DNA from: Mucilaginibacter conchicola | GTDB taxonomy: Bacteria > Bacteroidota > Bacteroidia > Sphingobacteriales > Sphingobacteriaceae | DNA: 64,000 nt | Reading direction: 5' to 3' | Assembly: GCF_003432115.1 (NCBI RefSeq) | Contig: NZ_QWDC01000001.1 | Coordinates: 1,302,001-1,366,000 of the forward strand | Shown here: positions 26,581 through 35,883 of the stretch, piece by piece | Layout: the number at the start of each line of letters is the position of its first letter | How positions within the stretch are numbered: the stretch's first letter is position 1 | Program-made: the position numbers and the translations under genes | Notes under the pieces: model-generated | Database searches by the model: none | Told to the model about the DNA's origin: nothing | Seen by the model: the letters and a program-made list of their open reading frames with translations, nothing else

Positions 26581-27894
26581 ATGAACCCTACTAATGCATC
26601 AAAATTCCCAACGGTAGTAATCATAGGCGGCGGTTTCGGCGGTATACAGGTTGCCAAGCAGCTAAAAGATAAACCGGTTGAGGTGATCCTGATAGATAAA
26701 CATAACTACCACACCTTTCAGCCCCTGCTTTACCAGGTGGCTACCGGTAGTTTAGAGGCCGAGTCTATCGCTTTCTCTCTGCGTAAAAACTTCGATGATC
26801 AAAAGAACCTGCGTTTCCGGAATACTGAAGTATTATCTATCGACAAGGAGAACAATACGGTACATACCGAGATAGGCGATATCAGGTACGATTACCTGGT
26901 GATAGCAACCGGCTCCACCACCAATTTCTTTGGCAACAAAGAGATTGAGCATTATGCCATGCCAATGAAATCAATCCCCGAGGCTATGAACCTGCGCTAC
27001 CTGGTACTGCAGAACCTCGAGGAAGCTATTTTAAAACCCTCTCGCGAAGAAAGGGCACCGTACCTATCCTTCGTACTGGTTGGTGCCGGCCCTACCGGTG
27101 TAGAGCTTGCAGGCGCCTTAGCCGAGCTACGTAACCACGTACTGGATAAAGATTATCCCGAGCTGGCCAAAGAGGAAATGAAAGTTTACCTGGTAGATTT
27201 TCTGCCCAAAGTTTTAGGGCCTTTCTCTGACGAAGGCTCAAAAGCTGCTGAGGAGTTTTTGAAAAAGATGGGCGTTGAGGTATTACTGGGCGTAAAAGTT
27301 GAAAGCTACGATGGCCACGAGATAAAATTTGAAGGCGGCAAAAGCATCCTCACCAAAAACGTGATATGGAGCGCCGGCGTAATGGGTGTTGTGCCCGATG
27401 GTGTTGCAAAAGATGCCATTGAGCGCGGTAACCGCATTAAGGTTGATAACATCTGCCGCATGGTGGGTACACAAAACATCTTCGCTATTGGCGATGTGGC
27501 AGCTATGATAACGACTGAGACACCTAAAGGCCACCCCGGCGTGGCACAGGTGGCTATACAGATGGGCCAAACCACAGGCAAGAACATTTACAAACTCATA
27601 AAAGGCGAACAAACTGAGCCATTCAAATACAATGATAAAGGCTCATTAGCCACAATCGGTCGCAATAAGGCCATTGCCGATCTGGGTAAACTAAAGTTCC
27701 AGGGCTTTTTTGCCTGGTTAGTGTGGATGTTCGTTCACCTGATATCATTGATGGGTGGCCGTAACAAGGTGATCGTTTTCATCAACTGGGTGGCCAGCTA
27801 CGTTACCTACAACGGCGGCAGCAGATTAATTATTCGTAACTTTAAGCGTGAGGAACTTGTTGAAAAAGATGAGCAGGTTTCCCAACCCGACTAA
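26581..27894 (+). CDS. type II NADH dehydrogenase-like FAD oxidoreductase
   Basis: 437 aa. Two Rossmann motifs: VVIIGGGFGGIQVAKQL for FAD near the N terminus and FVLVGAGPTGVELAGAL for NAD(P)H near residue 160. HNYHTFQPLLYQVATGSLE and NIFAIGDVA are the NDH-2 signatures. A C-terminal amphipathic stretch (FFAWLVWMFVHLISLMG) probably docks on the membrane. NDH-2 passes electrons from NADH to quinone without pumping protons. Monocistronic. Confidence 0.92.
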   Translation: MNPTNASKFPTVVIIGGGFGGIQVAKQLKDKPVEVILIDKHNYHTFQPLLYQVATGSLEAESIAFSLRKNFDDQKNLRFRNTEVLSIDKENNTVHTEIGDIRYDYLVIATGSTTNFFGNKEIEHYAMPMKSIPEAMNLRYLVLQNLEEAILKPSREERAPYLSFVLVGAGPTGVELAGALAELRNHVLDKDYPELAKEEMKVYLVDFLPKVLGPFSDEGSKAAEEFLKKMGVEVLLGVKVESYDGHEIKFEGGKSILTKNVIWSAGVMGVVPDGVAKDAIERGNRIKVDNICRMVGTQNIFAIGDVAAMITTETPKGHPGVAQVAIQMGQTTGKNIYKLIKGEQTEPFKYNDKGSLATIGRNKAIADLGKLKFQGFFAWLVWMFVHLISLMGGRNKVIVFINWVASYVTYNGGSRLIIRNFKREELVEKDEQVSQPD

Positions 27895-27897
27895 GAT

Positions 27898-28052
27898 TAA
27901 TTAGTGAATTAATGAATGAGTGAATTAGTGAATTTTATTATTTTTTAAGATTACACTATGGATGGATCTTTGATTAATAAGTGGCATTTATAATTGTCAA
28001 TCAATAATTCACTCATTCATTCATTCACTAATTCACCAACTCATTCACTAAT
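27898..28052. repeat. inverted arrays of ATTCACT/AGTGAAT words
   Basis: The NDH-2/HMG-CoA lyase spacer starts with AGTGAATT/AATGAGTG-like words (27898-27934) and ends with their reverse complements (about 28006-28052). It could form a long imperfect stem around a central 70 bp. There is no T tract typical of a terminator. Confidence 0.75.
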
Positions 28053-28058
28053 TAAAAA

Positions 28059-28910
28059 ATGCATATCAAGATAACCGAATGCCCCCGCGACGCTATGCAG
28101 GGGCTCCACGATTTCGTACCAACGGATGTTAAAGCCGAATACATTAACCTGCTTTTGCAGGTAGGTTTTGAAACCATTGATTTTGGCAGCTTTGTATCGC
28201 CTAAGGCTATCCCGCAAATGCGCGATACGACTGAGGTATTGAGCAAACTGGATCTGGACAATACCCGCTCCAAATTATTGGCCATTATAGCCAATTACAG
28301 GGGCGCTGAAGACGCTGTACAGCACCATGAGATAACTTACCTTGGTTACCCTTTCTCTATCTCTGAGACCTTCCAGATGCGGAATACCAATACCACCATA
28401 GATAAGGCCTTTGATGATGTGAAACGCATTAACGAATTATGCGCGGCCAACAACAAGGCGCTGCTTGTTTACCTCTCTATGGGTTTTGGTAACCCTTACG
28501 GAGATGAGTGGAATAACGAGATCGTTCTGAATTGGGCGCAGAAGATGATCGACGATGGCATAGGCTACATTGCCCTTTCTGATACCATTGGCGTTGCGCA
28601 GCCGGAGCAGATAAACAGCCTGTACCCTGCTTTGAAAGAGCTTTCAGACATTACAGAGTTTGGCGTTCACCTGCACTCTACGCCCGATACCTGGCAGGAG
28701 AAAATTGCCGCTGCCTGGGAAGCTGGCTGCAACAAATTTGATGTGGCGCTGAAAGGCTACGGCGGTTGCCCCATGGCAAAAGACGATCTTACCGGTAACA
28801 TCGCTACCGAAAACCTCGTAGCTTTCCTGCTGCACCAGAACGTGCCCCTCAGCTTAGATCTGGATAAACTGGCCGAAGCAATGGATTACTCCGCCAAAGT
28901 ATTTGGCTGA
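28059..28910 (+). CDS. hydroxymethylglutaryl-CoA lyase
   Basis: 283 aa TIM-barrel lyase of the HMGL family, splitting HMG-CoA to acetyl-CoA and acetoacetate in leucine breakdown. Signatures: ITECPRDAMQG at the start (metal and catalytic Arg/Asp), GSFVSPKAIPQM, ALSDTIGVA, HLHSTPDT, and GYGGCPMAKD holding the active-site cysteine loop. Citramalate-synthase relatives lack the GGCP motif. No other leucine catabolism gene is next to it. Confidence 0.9.
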   Translation: MHIKITECPRDAMQGLHDFVPTDVKAEYINLLLQVGFETIDFGSFVSPKAIPQMRDTTEVLSKLDLDNTRSKLLAIIANYRGAEDAVQHHEITYLGYPFSISETFQMRNTNTTIDKAFDDVKRINELCAANNKALLVYLSMGFGNPYGDEWNNEIVLNWAQKMIDDGIGYIALSDTIGVAQPEQINSLYPALKELSDITEFGVHLHSTPDTWQEKIAAAWEAGCNKFDVALKGYGGCPMAKDDLTGNIATENLVAFLLHQNVPLSLDLDKLAEAMDYSAKVFG

Positions 28911-28911
28911 A

Positions 28912-31290
28912 CTAAACCTTCAGCTTATCGGCCGGGTTAAACCTTATTGCCCTTACCACCTGCAGGCAAACCGTTAGCGCAACAATGGTTAACGATACGG
29001 CCAGCGCTATTACAAACGGCATAGCCGACAGGTGCACGCGGTAGGCAAAGGTTTGCAGCCATTTATCAGATATCAGGAACGATACCGGCCAGGCGATAAT
29101 ATTGGCGATGAGAACCGTGTAGAAGAACGGCTTGCTCAGCGTAACCATCAGCTGTTGCCCCATAGCGCCGAATACTTTTCTTATAGCTATCTCCTTCATG
29201 CGGATGCGGATAGCATTTGCCGCTGACGAGAAGATGCCCAGCGACGCTATAAACACCGCCAGTGCCGAAAAGAAGAATAGTACCGTTTGTAACTGCTCCT
29301 GCTTGGCAAATAGTTGTCCGTACAATTCATCCAGGAAATGGTAGCTGAAAGTATCGCCGTCCAGCTTATTGATATCTTTCCATTGTTTGCCTAAAGTGCT
29401 CAGCATGGTTGGGATAGCCCTCTCCTCGGCACTTATCATGATCTGCGTTTTGCTGAGGTTGCAATGGTCGTTCATTACATAAACGGTTGGCTGGATGTTC
29501 TCCTCAAAGCCATACGCTTTTACATCATTGGTAACGCCGATAATTTTATACCTGCCGCCGCAACCGTTGATGGTGGTACCCACAGGGTTCGGCAGATCCA
29601 TTGCCTTTGCAGCTGCCTGGTTGATCACTACACCCACAGAATCGCCGGAGAACGTTGAGTTAAACACCCGCCCCTCTTTTACGCCGATATTTAAAGTCTC
29701 AAAGTACTCGTAATCTACCCCGATGGTGTTCATGGTAACCGCCTTGCTTTGCACTGTGTACTCGTTTGATACCGGCTTTAGTCCGCCCGGCACATTAGTC
29801 GCTACCGTAACATTTTTTACGCCGGGTATCTCTTTTATGCGGTTACGCACCGACTCAAATTTCTGCGGCGTATTGAACAGCGCCAGGTTATCTACATAAA
29901 CCACCTGCTTAGCCGTAAAGCCGGCATCCCCGGCACGCATATACTTCACTTGCTGATTTATCACCACCAGCGTTATTACAAACACAATGGCAAAGGTGAA
30001 CTGCAGTACGGTTATCGCGTTCTTCACCCATGAAAGTTTGCCCCCGCCGGATAGCTGATCACCACGCAATACCTCTGCGGGTTTAAAACCGGCCATTACC
30101 AATGCCGGATAAATGCCTGCAAGCAGAGTAAGCCCCACAAGCATGGCCAGCAACTGTGCAACTATGGTTAAATTGATACCCGAGATGAGCAGATCAGCCA
30201 TCAGCAGCTGGTTAAAATATGGCAGGCCTATCACTACCAACCCAAAAGCAATTAAGAGGGCAACCACACACTGGAAAAATATCTCGAGCATAAATTGGCC
30301 GGCAATCTTCCCTTTCCTGATCCCGTTCACCTTTTTAACGCCCACTTCTTTTGCGCGCCTGTTGGCCTGGGTAATGTACAGGTTAGTAAAATTAACGCCG
30401 GTAACGATGAGGATGATGATAGCCAGCACAACCAGTCCCTGCACTATCTGCTCGCCGGTGTGCGAGGCGTAGTGGGGTTTAAGGTGCAGGTTCTGCAGCG
30501 CATCAAGATACACAGCAGGCGCATCGGGATTGATAGATTCCCTGCCGGATTGTGTAGTATCAGCCAGTGCAGCTTTTTTGTAGATGCCGTCTATCTTCTT
30601 CGATAGTTGGTTGACATCCGTATTTGGTTTTACAAGGATATAGGTCTGGAATATGCGGTTAGCAAAGCTTGCATCCTTACCCGAAGTTAGGTCATTAGAG
30701 AAGCCGATACAATCAAACTGAAAATTGGTATTGCCGGGGATATCATCCACCACACCCGATACAATGAACGGCATCCCCGACCGTGAGGCCATATTCACCG
30801 TTTTGTTAACCACCGTGCCATGGCCGGGGAAAAGCACTTCTGATGTTTGTTTGGAGAGCAGTGTAGTTGGTGTTTTACTATCAGGATCTAACTGAAAGCC
30901 TTTAGGCGTAATGCCCAGTATTTTGGCAATAGAATAATCGGCACCCGCCCATTTTTTGATCACAAAGCGCCCTGCGGCGGTATAAAAAGGCATCTCAAAA
31001 GGCGCAGTATTCGTACGGCCTACCTCTTCCACCTCGGGGCATTGGGCTTTTATGGCCTCCGCTAACGGCGCAGGCGTATATGGAGATGGCCCGTTGGGCA
31101 GTTCCCTCTCGATCAAAAATACGCGGCTGTAGTTTTTGTTCCACTTGTCATAGCTTGTCTCATGATCTACATAAAGGGTTACAAATATAAAAGCAGCCAG
31201 GCCAAGGGAAAGGCCTGTTATGTTCAGAATATTATACCATTTAGCTTTTAAAAACGTGCGGAGCGCTATCTTAAAGTCTAACTTATTCAT
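28912..31290 (-). CDS. MacB/FtsX-type ABC transporter permease
   Basis: 792 aa. One N-terminal helix (about 22-42), a large periplasmic MacB_PCD domain (about 45-240), an FtsX bundle of three helices (about 280-400), a second periplasmic domain, then a final FtsX bundle (about 670-790) with IRIRMKEIAIRKVFGAMGQQ. The double FtsX arrangement and LRTFLKAKWYNILNITGLSLGLAAF start are typical of Bacteroidota permeases. No ATPase gene is adjacent; such proteins often use a shared or distant LolD-like ATPase. Substrate unknown. Confidence 0.88.
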   Translation of the reverse strand: MNKLDFKIALRTFLKAKWYNILNITGLSLGLAAFIFVTLYVDHETSYDKWNKNYSRVFLIERELPNGPSPYTPAPLAEAIKAQCPEVEEVGRTNTAPFEMPFYTAAGRFVIKKWAGADYSIAKILGITPKGFQLDPDSKTPTTLLSKQTSEVLFPGHGTVVNKTVNMASRSGMPFIVSGVVDDIPGNTNFQFDCIGFSNDLTSGKDASFANRIFQTYILVKPNTDVNQLSKKIDGIYKKAALADTTQSGRESINPDAPAVYLDALQNLHLKPHYASHTGEQIVQGLVVLAIIILIVTGVNFTNLYITQANRRAKEVGVKKVNGIRKGKIAGQFMLEIFFQCVVALLIAFGLVVIGLPYFNQLLMADLLISGINLTIVAQLLAMLVGLTLLAGIYPALVMAGFKPAEVLRGDQLSGGGKLSWVKNAITVLQFTFAIVFVITLVVINQQVKYMRAGDAGFTAKQVVYVDNLALFNTPQKFESVRNRIKEIPGVKNVTVATNVPGGLKPVSNEYTVQSKAVTMNTIGVDYEYFETLNIGVKEGRVFNSTFSGDSVGVVINQAAAKAMDLPNPVGTTINGCGGRYKIIGVTNDVKAYGFEENIQPTVYVMNDHCNLSKTQIMISAEERAIPTMLSTLGKQWKDINKLDGDTFSYHFLDELYGQLFAKQEQLQTVLFFFSALAVFIASLGIFSSAANAIRIRMKEIAIRKVFGAMGQQLMVTLSKPFFYTVLIANIIAWPVSFLISDKWLQTFAYRVHLSAMPFVIALAVSLTIVALTVCLQVVRAIRFNPADKLKV

Positions 31291-31425
31291 GGGTGATGAT
31301 TTAGACTTGCAAAATAATATTTCATTTTAATAATTAAAACAAAATATTATTTTAATTATCTAAGATATCCTGTTACACAACACCAGCTTACTTCTTGTTA
31401 AAGTTATATTCCAAAGAACCGTATG

Positions 31426-31725
31426 TTATCGGAAAACGGGACAATTTGAATCTGAAATGCACAGCAAAATAATACAGACAATATTTATCAGGAAATAAAC
31501 TAACTCCGTTTTGAAAAAAGAAAAATGCGTTTTCTTAAGAATCCTTTTGTACAACAGCACAAAAATGAACACTATAGAAAATAGAAAGTGAATGAAGTTG
31601 AAATAAAATAACAAAATACCGGTAAAACCGGCAAAGCACCGCCAAAAAAGCAAAACTGCAACTAAAGCATTCAACACAGATGATGTTGCAAATATGACCC
31701 GCAATGTTATTTTGAGAATGTTCAT
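31426..31725 (-). CDS. small hydrophobic membrane protein, 99 aa
   Basis: Three predicted membrane helices with short basic loops (YKRILKKTH). Unusually AT-rich with many Phe, Ile and Leu codons. No family recognised. It starts 22 bp downstream of the GNAT stop on the same strand, so it may be the last gene of that run. It could also be spurious; composition alone favours a real membrane protein. Confidence 0.45.
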   Translation of the reverse strand: MNILKITLRVIFATSSVLNALVAVLLFWRCFAGFTGILLFYFNFIHFLFSIVFIFVLLYKRILKKTHFSFFKTELVYFLINIVCIILLCISDSNCPVFR

Positions 31726-31747
31726 CCTGAAGATTCACACTTTGAAA

Positions 31748-32173
31748 TTAACCTTTTACCATCTTGAAATGCTGGATACCCGCTTCCTCAAACTGTGGGC
31801 CCGATGGCTTAAAGCCGAATTTCTCATACAAACCTACGGCCTGTACCTGCGAGTGCAGGTAAACATAAGTGGCATCTGCCGGCAGATCATCCAGAACAGC
31901 TTTTACCAATGCCTGCCCTACACCATATCCGCGGAATTTTGACAACACGGCAAAGCGCTCCAGTTTGTAACCTTTATCAGTTTTGCGCCAGCGCGCTGCA
32001 CCAGCGGGTTCGCCATCAACAGTAGCTAAAAAATGGGTGGATACGTCCTCAAACTCGTATTCCAGCTCGGGCGGGCAGTTTTGTTCGCCCACAAAAACCT
32101 CGCGCCTTACGGCAAATACTTTTTCTAATTCCTGCGGATCATCAACTTTTCTTACTTCTGTGTTTGAGGGCAT
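31748..32173 (-). CDS. GNAT family N-acetyltransferase
   Basis: 141 aa. The acetyl-CoA loop is FRGYGVGQALVKAVL. The start VFAVRREVFVGEQNCPPELEYE and end YVYLHSQVQAVGLYEKFGFKPSG resemble the ElaA-like subgroup. Acceptor unknown. Its first codons overlap the end of the iron permease-like gene by about 30 bp, which suggests coupling. Confidence 0.85.
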   Translation of the reverse strand: MPSNTEVRKVDDPQELEKVFAVRREVFVGEQNCPPELEYEFEDVSTHFLATVDGEPAGAARWRKTDKGYKLERFAVLSKFRGYGVGQALVKAVLDDLPADATYVYLHSQVQAVGLYEKFGFKPSGPQFEEAGIQHFKMVKG

Positions 32174-32645
32174 TCTGGTAGTGCTTTTTGCTCTTAAAGC
32201 CGGTTAATTTCTCGGTATGGTTCTCCTCTGCAGCATCTATAGAGTGCGTGCAGGTGATATCATCTTCTTCTTCGGCTAATTTAGATAAACGGATGTAGAA
32301 TTTATACAGCTGATCCAGCTCTTTCTCGGTCAAATCCTCAATATTTACCATGCGGTTACTTGCTCCCTGGTGCGATGCCAGCAACTCGTTCAACTTCAGG
32401 TGCACAGCCTTTGAATCCTTGTTCTGCGATTTCTGGATCAGGAACACCATCAAAAAGGTAATGATGGTAGTGCCCGTATTGATAACCAGCTGCCAGGTAT
32501 CAGAATAATGGAATATAGGGCCCGATATTACCCAAACAATAATGACTATTGTGGCGGTGATAAATGCGGCAGAGCTGCCGGTGGCCACGGTTGCCCAGTT
32601 GGCAAACCTTTCAAAAAGATGCTGTTTTTCCTTATTCGCGTGCAT
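32142..32645 (-). CDS. low-affinity iron permease family membrane protein
   Basis: I start at the ATG at 32643-32645 (MHANKEKQHLFERFANWATVATG); an upstream extension is not supported. 167 aa. Two helices (about 22-42 and 53-73) lie in the order AAFITATIVIIVWVISGP and WQLVINTGTTIITFLMVFLIQ, followed by KSQNKDSKAVHLKLNELL, the signature of this family. The C-terminal acidic tail (LAEEEDDITCTH) is loosely conserved. Iron transport is the family name, not shown here. Confidence 0.85.
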   Translation of the reverse strand: MHANKEKQHLFERFANWATVATGSSAAFITATIVIIVWVISGPIFHYSDTWQLVINTGTTIITFLMVFLIQKSQNKDSKAVHLKLNELLASHQGASNRMVNIEDLTEKELDQLYKFYIRLSKLAEEEDDITCTHSIDAAEENHTEKLTGFKSKKHYQNALKHRSKKS

Positions 32646-32672
32646 AACACAGTTGGGTTTAAGGCTACAACT

Positions 32673-32710
32673 AAAAAAAAGCGCCAATGTTTAAAACACC
32701 GGCGCTTTTT
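32673..32710 (-). terminator. intrinsic terminator of the aldolase gene
   Basis: The stem AAAAAGCGCC/GGCGCTTTTT with an A-run at 32673-32680 reads as a U tract on the minus strand, 20 bp past the aldolase stop. Confidence 0.75.
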
Positions 32711-32730
32711 ATTCTTATAAGCTATGTTGG

Positions 32731-33816
32731 TTACAGCTTGCTGTTTACGTCTAAACAGTTAAGGTCAGCGAAAGCATCTGTTAAGCGTTTAACAAAAGTT
32801 TCTTCGCCTTTGCGTAACCATACGCGTGGGTCGTAGTATTTTTTGTTTGGAGAGTCATCGCCATCCGGGCTACCGATCTGTGCTTGTAAGTAAGCCTCTT
32901 TTGATTGGTAGTAATCTTTAATACCTTCCCAGAAAGCCCATTGCATATCTGTATCGATGTTCATTTTGATAGCACCGTAAGAGATAGCCTCGCGGATCTC
33001 TTCCTGGCTTGAACCAGAACCACCGTGGAATACGAAGTTGATAGGTTTCTCGGCAGTAAGGTTATGTTTCTCTTTCAAAAACTCTTGTGAGTTGTGCAGG
33101 ATAACCGGCATCAGTTTAACGTTGCCTGGTTTGTACACACCATGTACGTTACCAAAAGCAGCCGCTACGGTAAAGCGGTGGCTAACTTTTGAAAGTTCTT
33201 CGTAAGCGTAAGCAACCTCTTCTGGTTGGGTGTAAAGGCGTGAGCTGTCAACATCAGAGTTGTCAACACCATCTTCTTCACCACCGGTAACACCAAGCTC
33301 AATCTCAACAGTCATGTCCATTTTAGCCATGCGCTGTAAGTATTTAGCAGAGATCTCGATGTTTTCTTCGATAGGCTCCTCAGAAAGGTCAAGCATGTGT
33401 GATGAGAACAATGGTTTGCCGGTTGCAGCAAAAAATTTCTCACCGTGCTCTAATAAGCCATCAATCCATGGCAATAATTTTTTCGCAGCATGGTCTGTAT
33501 GCAAAATAACCGCAACACCGTAGTGCTCGGCTAATAAATGTACGTGTTTAGCTGCAGATACAGCGCCCAATATGCAGGCTTGCAGTTTTGAGTTATCTAA
33601 TGATTTACCAGCGTAGAACTGGGCACCACCGTTTGATAACTGAATAATTACAGGAGAGTTAACTGCTTTTGCAGTTTCCATTACAGCATTAATAGAGTTT
33701 GTACCAATTACGTTTACCGCAGGTAATGCAAACTGATGTTTTTTTGCTGCTTCAAATAGTTCCTGCACCTGATCGCCGTGCAGAACGCCTTTATAATTTT
33801 TTAAATCCATGAGCAT
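32731..33816 (-). CDS. fbaA: class II fructose-bisphosphate aldolase
   Basis: 361 aa zinc aldolase of glycolysis and gluconeogenesis, long FbaA type. ILHTDHAAKK carries the zinc His and catalytic Asp; EIELGVTGGEEDGVDN and VFHGGSGSSQEEIREAI bind substrate phosphate; MNIDTDMQWAFWEG closes the site. Two in-frame ATGs (33816 and 33810) are possible. Monocistronic. The 301-bp divergent spacer to accD (33817-34117) shows no further gene, only AT-rich promoter-like sequence. Confidence 0.95.
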   Translation of the reverse strand: MLMDLKNYKGVLHGDQVQELFEAAKKHQFALPAVNVIGTNSINAVMETAKAVNSPVIIQLSNGGAQFYAGKSLDNSKLQACILGAVSAAKHVHLLAEHYGVAVILHTDHAAKKLLPWIDGLLEHGEKFFAATGKPLFSSHMLDLSEEPIEENIEISAKYLQRMAKMDMTVEIELGVTGGEEDGVDNSDVDSSRLYTQPEEVAYAYEELSKVSHRFTVAAAFGNVHGVYKPGNVKLMPVILHNSQEFLKEKHNLTAEKPINFVFHGGSGSSQEEIREAISYGAIKMNIDTDMQWAFWEGIKDYYQSKEAYLQAQIGSPDGDDSPNKKYYDPRVWLRKGEETFVKRLTDAFADLNCLDVNSKL

Positions 33817-34117
33817 TTGTTTGGGCTTCGAAGTTATAAAATTTTAATGTTTTGCCTAATAAATATCAGCTATTTTTGATTTAAGGCCTTGAAATATAAG
33901 CGCATTAAACTCTGAGTTGAAATATTCTACCATTTTAATAGGCTTTAGGGCGATAAGCATAGTGTACTTTATACAAAAAGCACAGCAACTTAACACAAGC
34001 TTAACTATATTATAATGAGCATTATCAACAGGGTTGGTGTGTTAGTGATTAAATTTCTGCAATCAATTACAAGCTTTTTTTGTTTCTTTGCAGTTACTTC
34101 TAACCACTTTTTAAGAT

Positions 34118-34996
34118 ATGGCTTGGTTTAAGCGCGAAATTAAAGGCATTATTACCACTACAGAGGAGAAAAAGGAAGCACCGGATGGGATATGGAACAA
34201 GTGCCCCAACTGTAAAAAACCGCTTCACTACTCTGAACAGGTTGAAAATCAATACGTTTGCCACTATTGTGGTTTCCATTTACGCATAGGCTCTAAAGAA
34301 TATTTTTCGGTATTGTTTGATGATAATCAGTTCACAGAGCTTTTCAGCGAACTGCACTCGGGCGACCCGCTGCAATTTACCGACAGCAAAAAATACAGCG
34401 ACAGGCTTAAAGAAACCAAAAACAAAACCGGTTTAACTGATGCTATCCGCTCGGCAGTTGGTAAAATGAATGGCCAGGACATTGTTATTGCCTGTATGGA
34501 TTTTAACTTCATTGGCGGATCAATGGGTTCTGTAGTAGGCGAGAAAATTGCCCGCTCTATTGATCACAGCATCCAAAACAAAATTCCGTTCCTGATGATC
34601 TCAAAATCGGGCGGTGCAAGGATGATGGAAGCTGCTTTCTCGTTGATGCAGATGGCTAAAACATCGGCCAAACTGGCTTTATTGTCACAAGCTAAAGTAC
34701 CGTACATCTCGTTACTAACCGACCCTACCACAGGTGGCGTTACCGCATCTTACGCTATGCTGGGCGATATCAATATTGCTGAGCCTGGTGCTTTGATAGG
34801 TTTTGCAGGTCCGCGTGTTATTAAAGAAACCATTAAGAAAGATCTTCCTAAAGGTTTCCAAACAGCAGAGTTTGTACAGGAGCATGGTTTCCTTGATTTT
34901 ATTGTTGACCGTAGAGAGATGAAAGAGAAATTAGCATCGTTCCTTAAAATGCTTGCCCCTGCAGGCGGTGCTAAGGAAACTACAAAAGCTGAATAA
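34118..34996 (+). CDS. accD: acetyl-CoA carboxylase carboxyltransferase subunit beta
   Basis: 292 aa. An N-terminal C4 zinc ribbon (CPNCKKP...CHYCGFH, about residues 29-50) precedes the crotonase-fold carboxyltransferase core with [18 protein letters not shown] [28 protein letters not shown], and [17 protein letters not shown]. It joins AccA to make malonyl-CoA. It stands alone and is closed by a strong hairpin before the repeat island. Confidence 0.96.
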   Translation: MAWFKREIKGIITTTEEKKEAPDGIWNKCPNCKKPLHYSEQVENQYVCHYCGFHLRIGSKEYFSVLFDDNQFTELFSELHSGDPLQFTDSKKYSDRLKETKNKTGLTDAIRSAVGKMNGQDIVIACMDFNFIGGSMGSVVGEKIARSIDHSIQNKIPFLMISKSGGARMMEAAFSLMQMAKTSAKLALLSQAKVPYISLLTDPTTGGVTASYAMLGDINIAEPGALIGFAGPRVIKETIKKDLPKGFQTAEFVQEHGFLDFIVDRREMKEKLASFLKMLAPAGGAKETTKAE

Positions 34997-35012
34997 GTTT
35001 TTATTTCGATAT

Positions 35013-35050
35013 AAAGGAAAGGCCATCCGTACGGGTGGCCTTTCCTTTTA
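35013..35050 (+). terminator. intrinsic terminator of accD
   Basis: AAAGGAAAGGCC (35013-35024) pairs with GGCCTTTCCTTT, with a short CCGTAC loop region and TTTTAT tail. Confidence 0.85.
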
Positions 35051-35065
35051 TACTCCGTAGAGTTA

Positions 35066-35178
35066 AAGGTCGGTAGGATAATAACCGAAAAGCGGATTCG
35101 CTCCGTTAGGTGCGACACATCCGTGGTGGTGCGTACCTATGGCACGCGATAGGTCTAATTGAATTTGCTACCGACCTT
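35066..35178. repeat. 113-bp palindromic intergenic element
   Basis: It is bounded by a perfect 11-bp inverted repeat, AAGGTCGGTAG (35066-35076) / CTACCGACCTT (35168-35178). The interior holds GGTGCGACACATCC...GGTGGTGCGTACC, a second imperfect palindrome. No coding potential. It looks like a non-autonomous repeat of the type scattered through Bacteroidota genomes; only this copy is in the window. The 100 bp beyond it (to 35280) is CTTCGCTTCGCGAA-type palindromic filler without a gene. Confidence 0.65.
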
Positions 35179-35280
35179 ATGCACCCATGGTGCACTATTG
35201 ACTCACCCGATCATCGCTTCGCTCGACCACCCTCTCTTCGCTTCGCGAAAAGAGGGCATAATTTCTTTATTTCCCACTCC

Positions 35281-35395
35281 CACTGGACGAAGTTTAGCGA
35301 CAGTGTAACTTCGACCTAAAATGTTGTAAGCTTTCAGCTTACGCAAGCAGGATGCTTGCTTTGTTTTAGGTCGAAGCTATAAGCTTCAACCAGTG
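35281..35395. repeat. 115-bp palindromic repeat, copy 1
   Basis: Starts CACTGGACGAAG and ends CTTCAACCAGTG (terminal inverted repeats). Inside are nested hairpins: CGAAGTT/AACTTCG, GTAAGC/GCTTAC, GCAAGC/GCTTGC, and an outer CGACCTAAAA/TTTTAGGTCG pair. Four copies of exactly 115 bp lie between here and 36521. Confidence 0.9.
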
Positions 35396-35400
35396 AGTGA

Positions 35401-35479
35401 AAGCCGTAGGCGACGTAGCAATCTCATCGCGTTTGATATGCAAGCGAGGAGATTGCCACGCTATCGCTCGCAATGACAT
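35401..35479. repeat. 93-bp inverted-repeat element, copy lacking its left end
   Basis: Matches 36286-36364 (GGCGACG..GCAATCTCATCGCG...CTCGCAATGACAT) but its left terminal repeat is missing. The 115-bp copy 1 abuts at that point. Confidence 0.8.
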
Positions 35480-35496
35480 AGTTTGGTTTTAACTAA

Positions 35497-35676
35497 TCAA
35501 TGCACACCAATAAAAATCGATAACAAAACAATGGCTAAACCAAGCGATACCGCAGCAAAGCCGATAAACAAAATGGCATAAATTATAGCAGACATGCCTT
35601 TATCCATTACTTTACGAGTCGCCATGAAGCCAATTACAAGCAGACTGATGTAGCATATAATGAAGATGTAAAGCAT
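35497..35676 (-). CDS. 59-aa membrane protein, paralog A of a tandem pair
   Basis: The frame runs from the ATG at 35674-35676 to TGA at 35497-35499. The protein has two membrane helices (about 2-18 and 29-57) split by a positively charged loop, GFMATRKVMDKGMSAIIY. It is homologous along its length to the 60-aa product at 35884-36066 (GFQITRKAMDRGWSAVAY). The upstream leaders of both genes also match (GTTTAG.TTTGA and TAAATATAARCAAA), so the pair arose by tandem duplication. No family recognised. The conservation of TRKxMD(K/R)GxSA argues that both are real. Confidence 0.75.
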   Translation of the reverse strand: MLYIFIICYISLLVIGFMATRKVMDKGMSAIIYAILFIGFAAVSLGLAIVLLSIFIGVH

Positions 35677-35720
35677 CAGGACAGGTTTAGATTTTGAATA
35701 GACATAAATATAAACAAATC

Positions 35721-35757
35721 ATGTCATTGCGAGGAAGCTGTAGGCGACGCGGCAATC
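35721..35757. repeat. 93-bp inverted-repeat element, left part only
   Basis: ATGTCATTGCGAGGAAGC... through GGCAATC matches the left part of the full element at 36272, then breaks off and is followed within 3 bp by the 115-bp copy 2. This suggests insertion or recombination between the two repeat families. Confidence 0.8.
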
Positions 35758-35760
35758 ACC

Positions 35761-35875
35761 CACTGGTCGAAGTTTAGCGACAGCGTAACTTCGACCTAAA
35801 ATGTTGTAAGCTTTCAGCTTACGCAAGCAGGATGCTTGCTTTGTTTTAGGTAGAAGCTATAAGCTTCAACCAGCA
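35761..35875. repeat. 115-bp palindromic repeat, copy 2
   Basis: Nearly identical to copy 1 (starts CACTGGTCGAAG). Its right terminal repeat is altered (CCAGCAAGTG). It lies between the two small membrane-protein genes. Confidence 0.9.
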
Positions 35876-35883
35876 AGTGAAAA

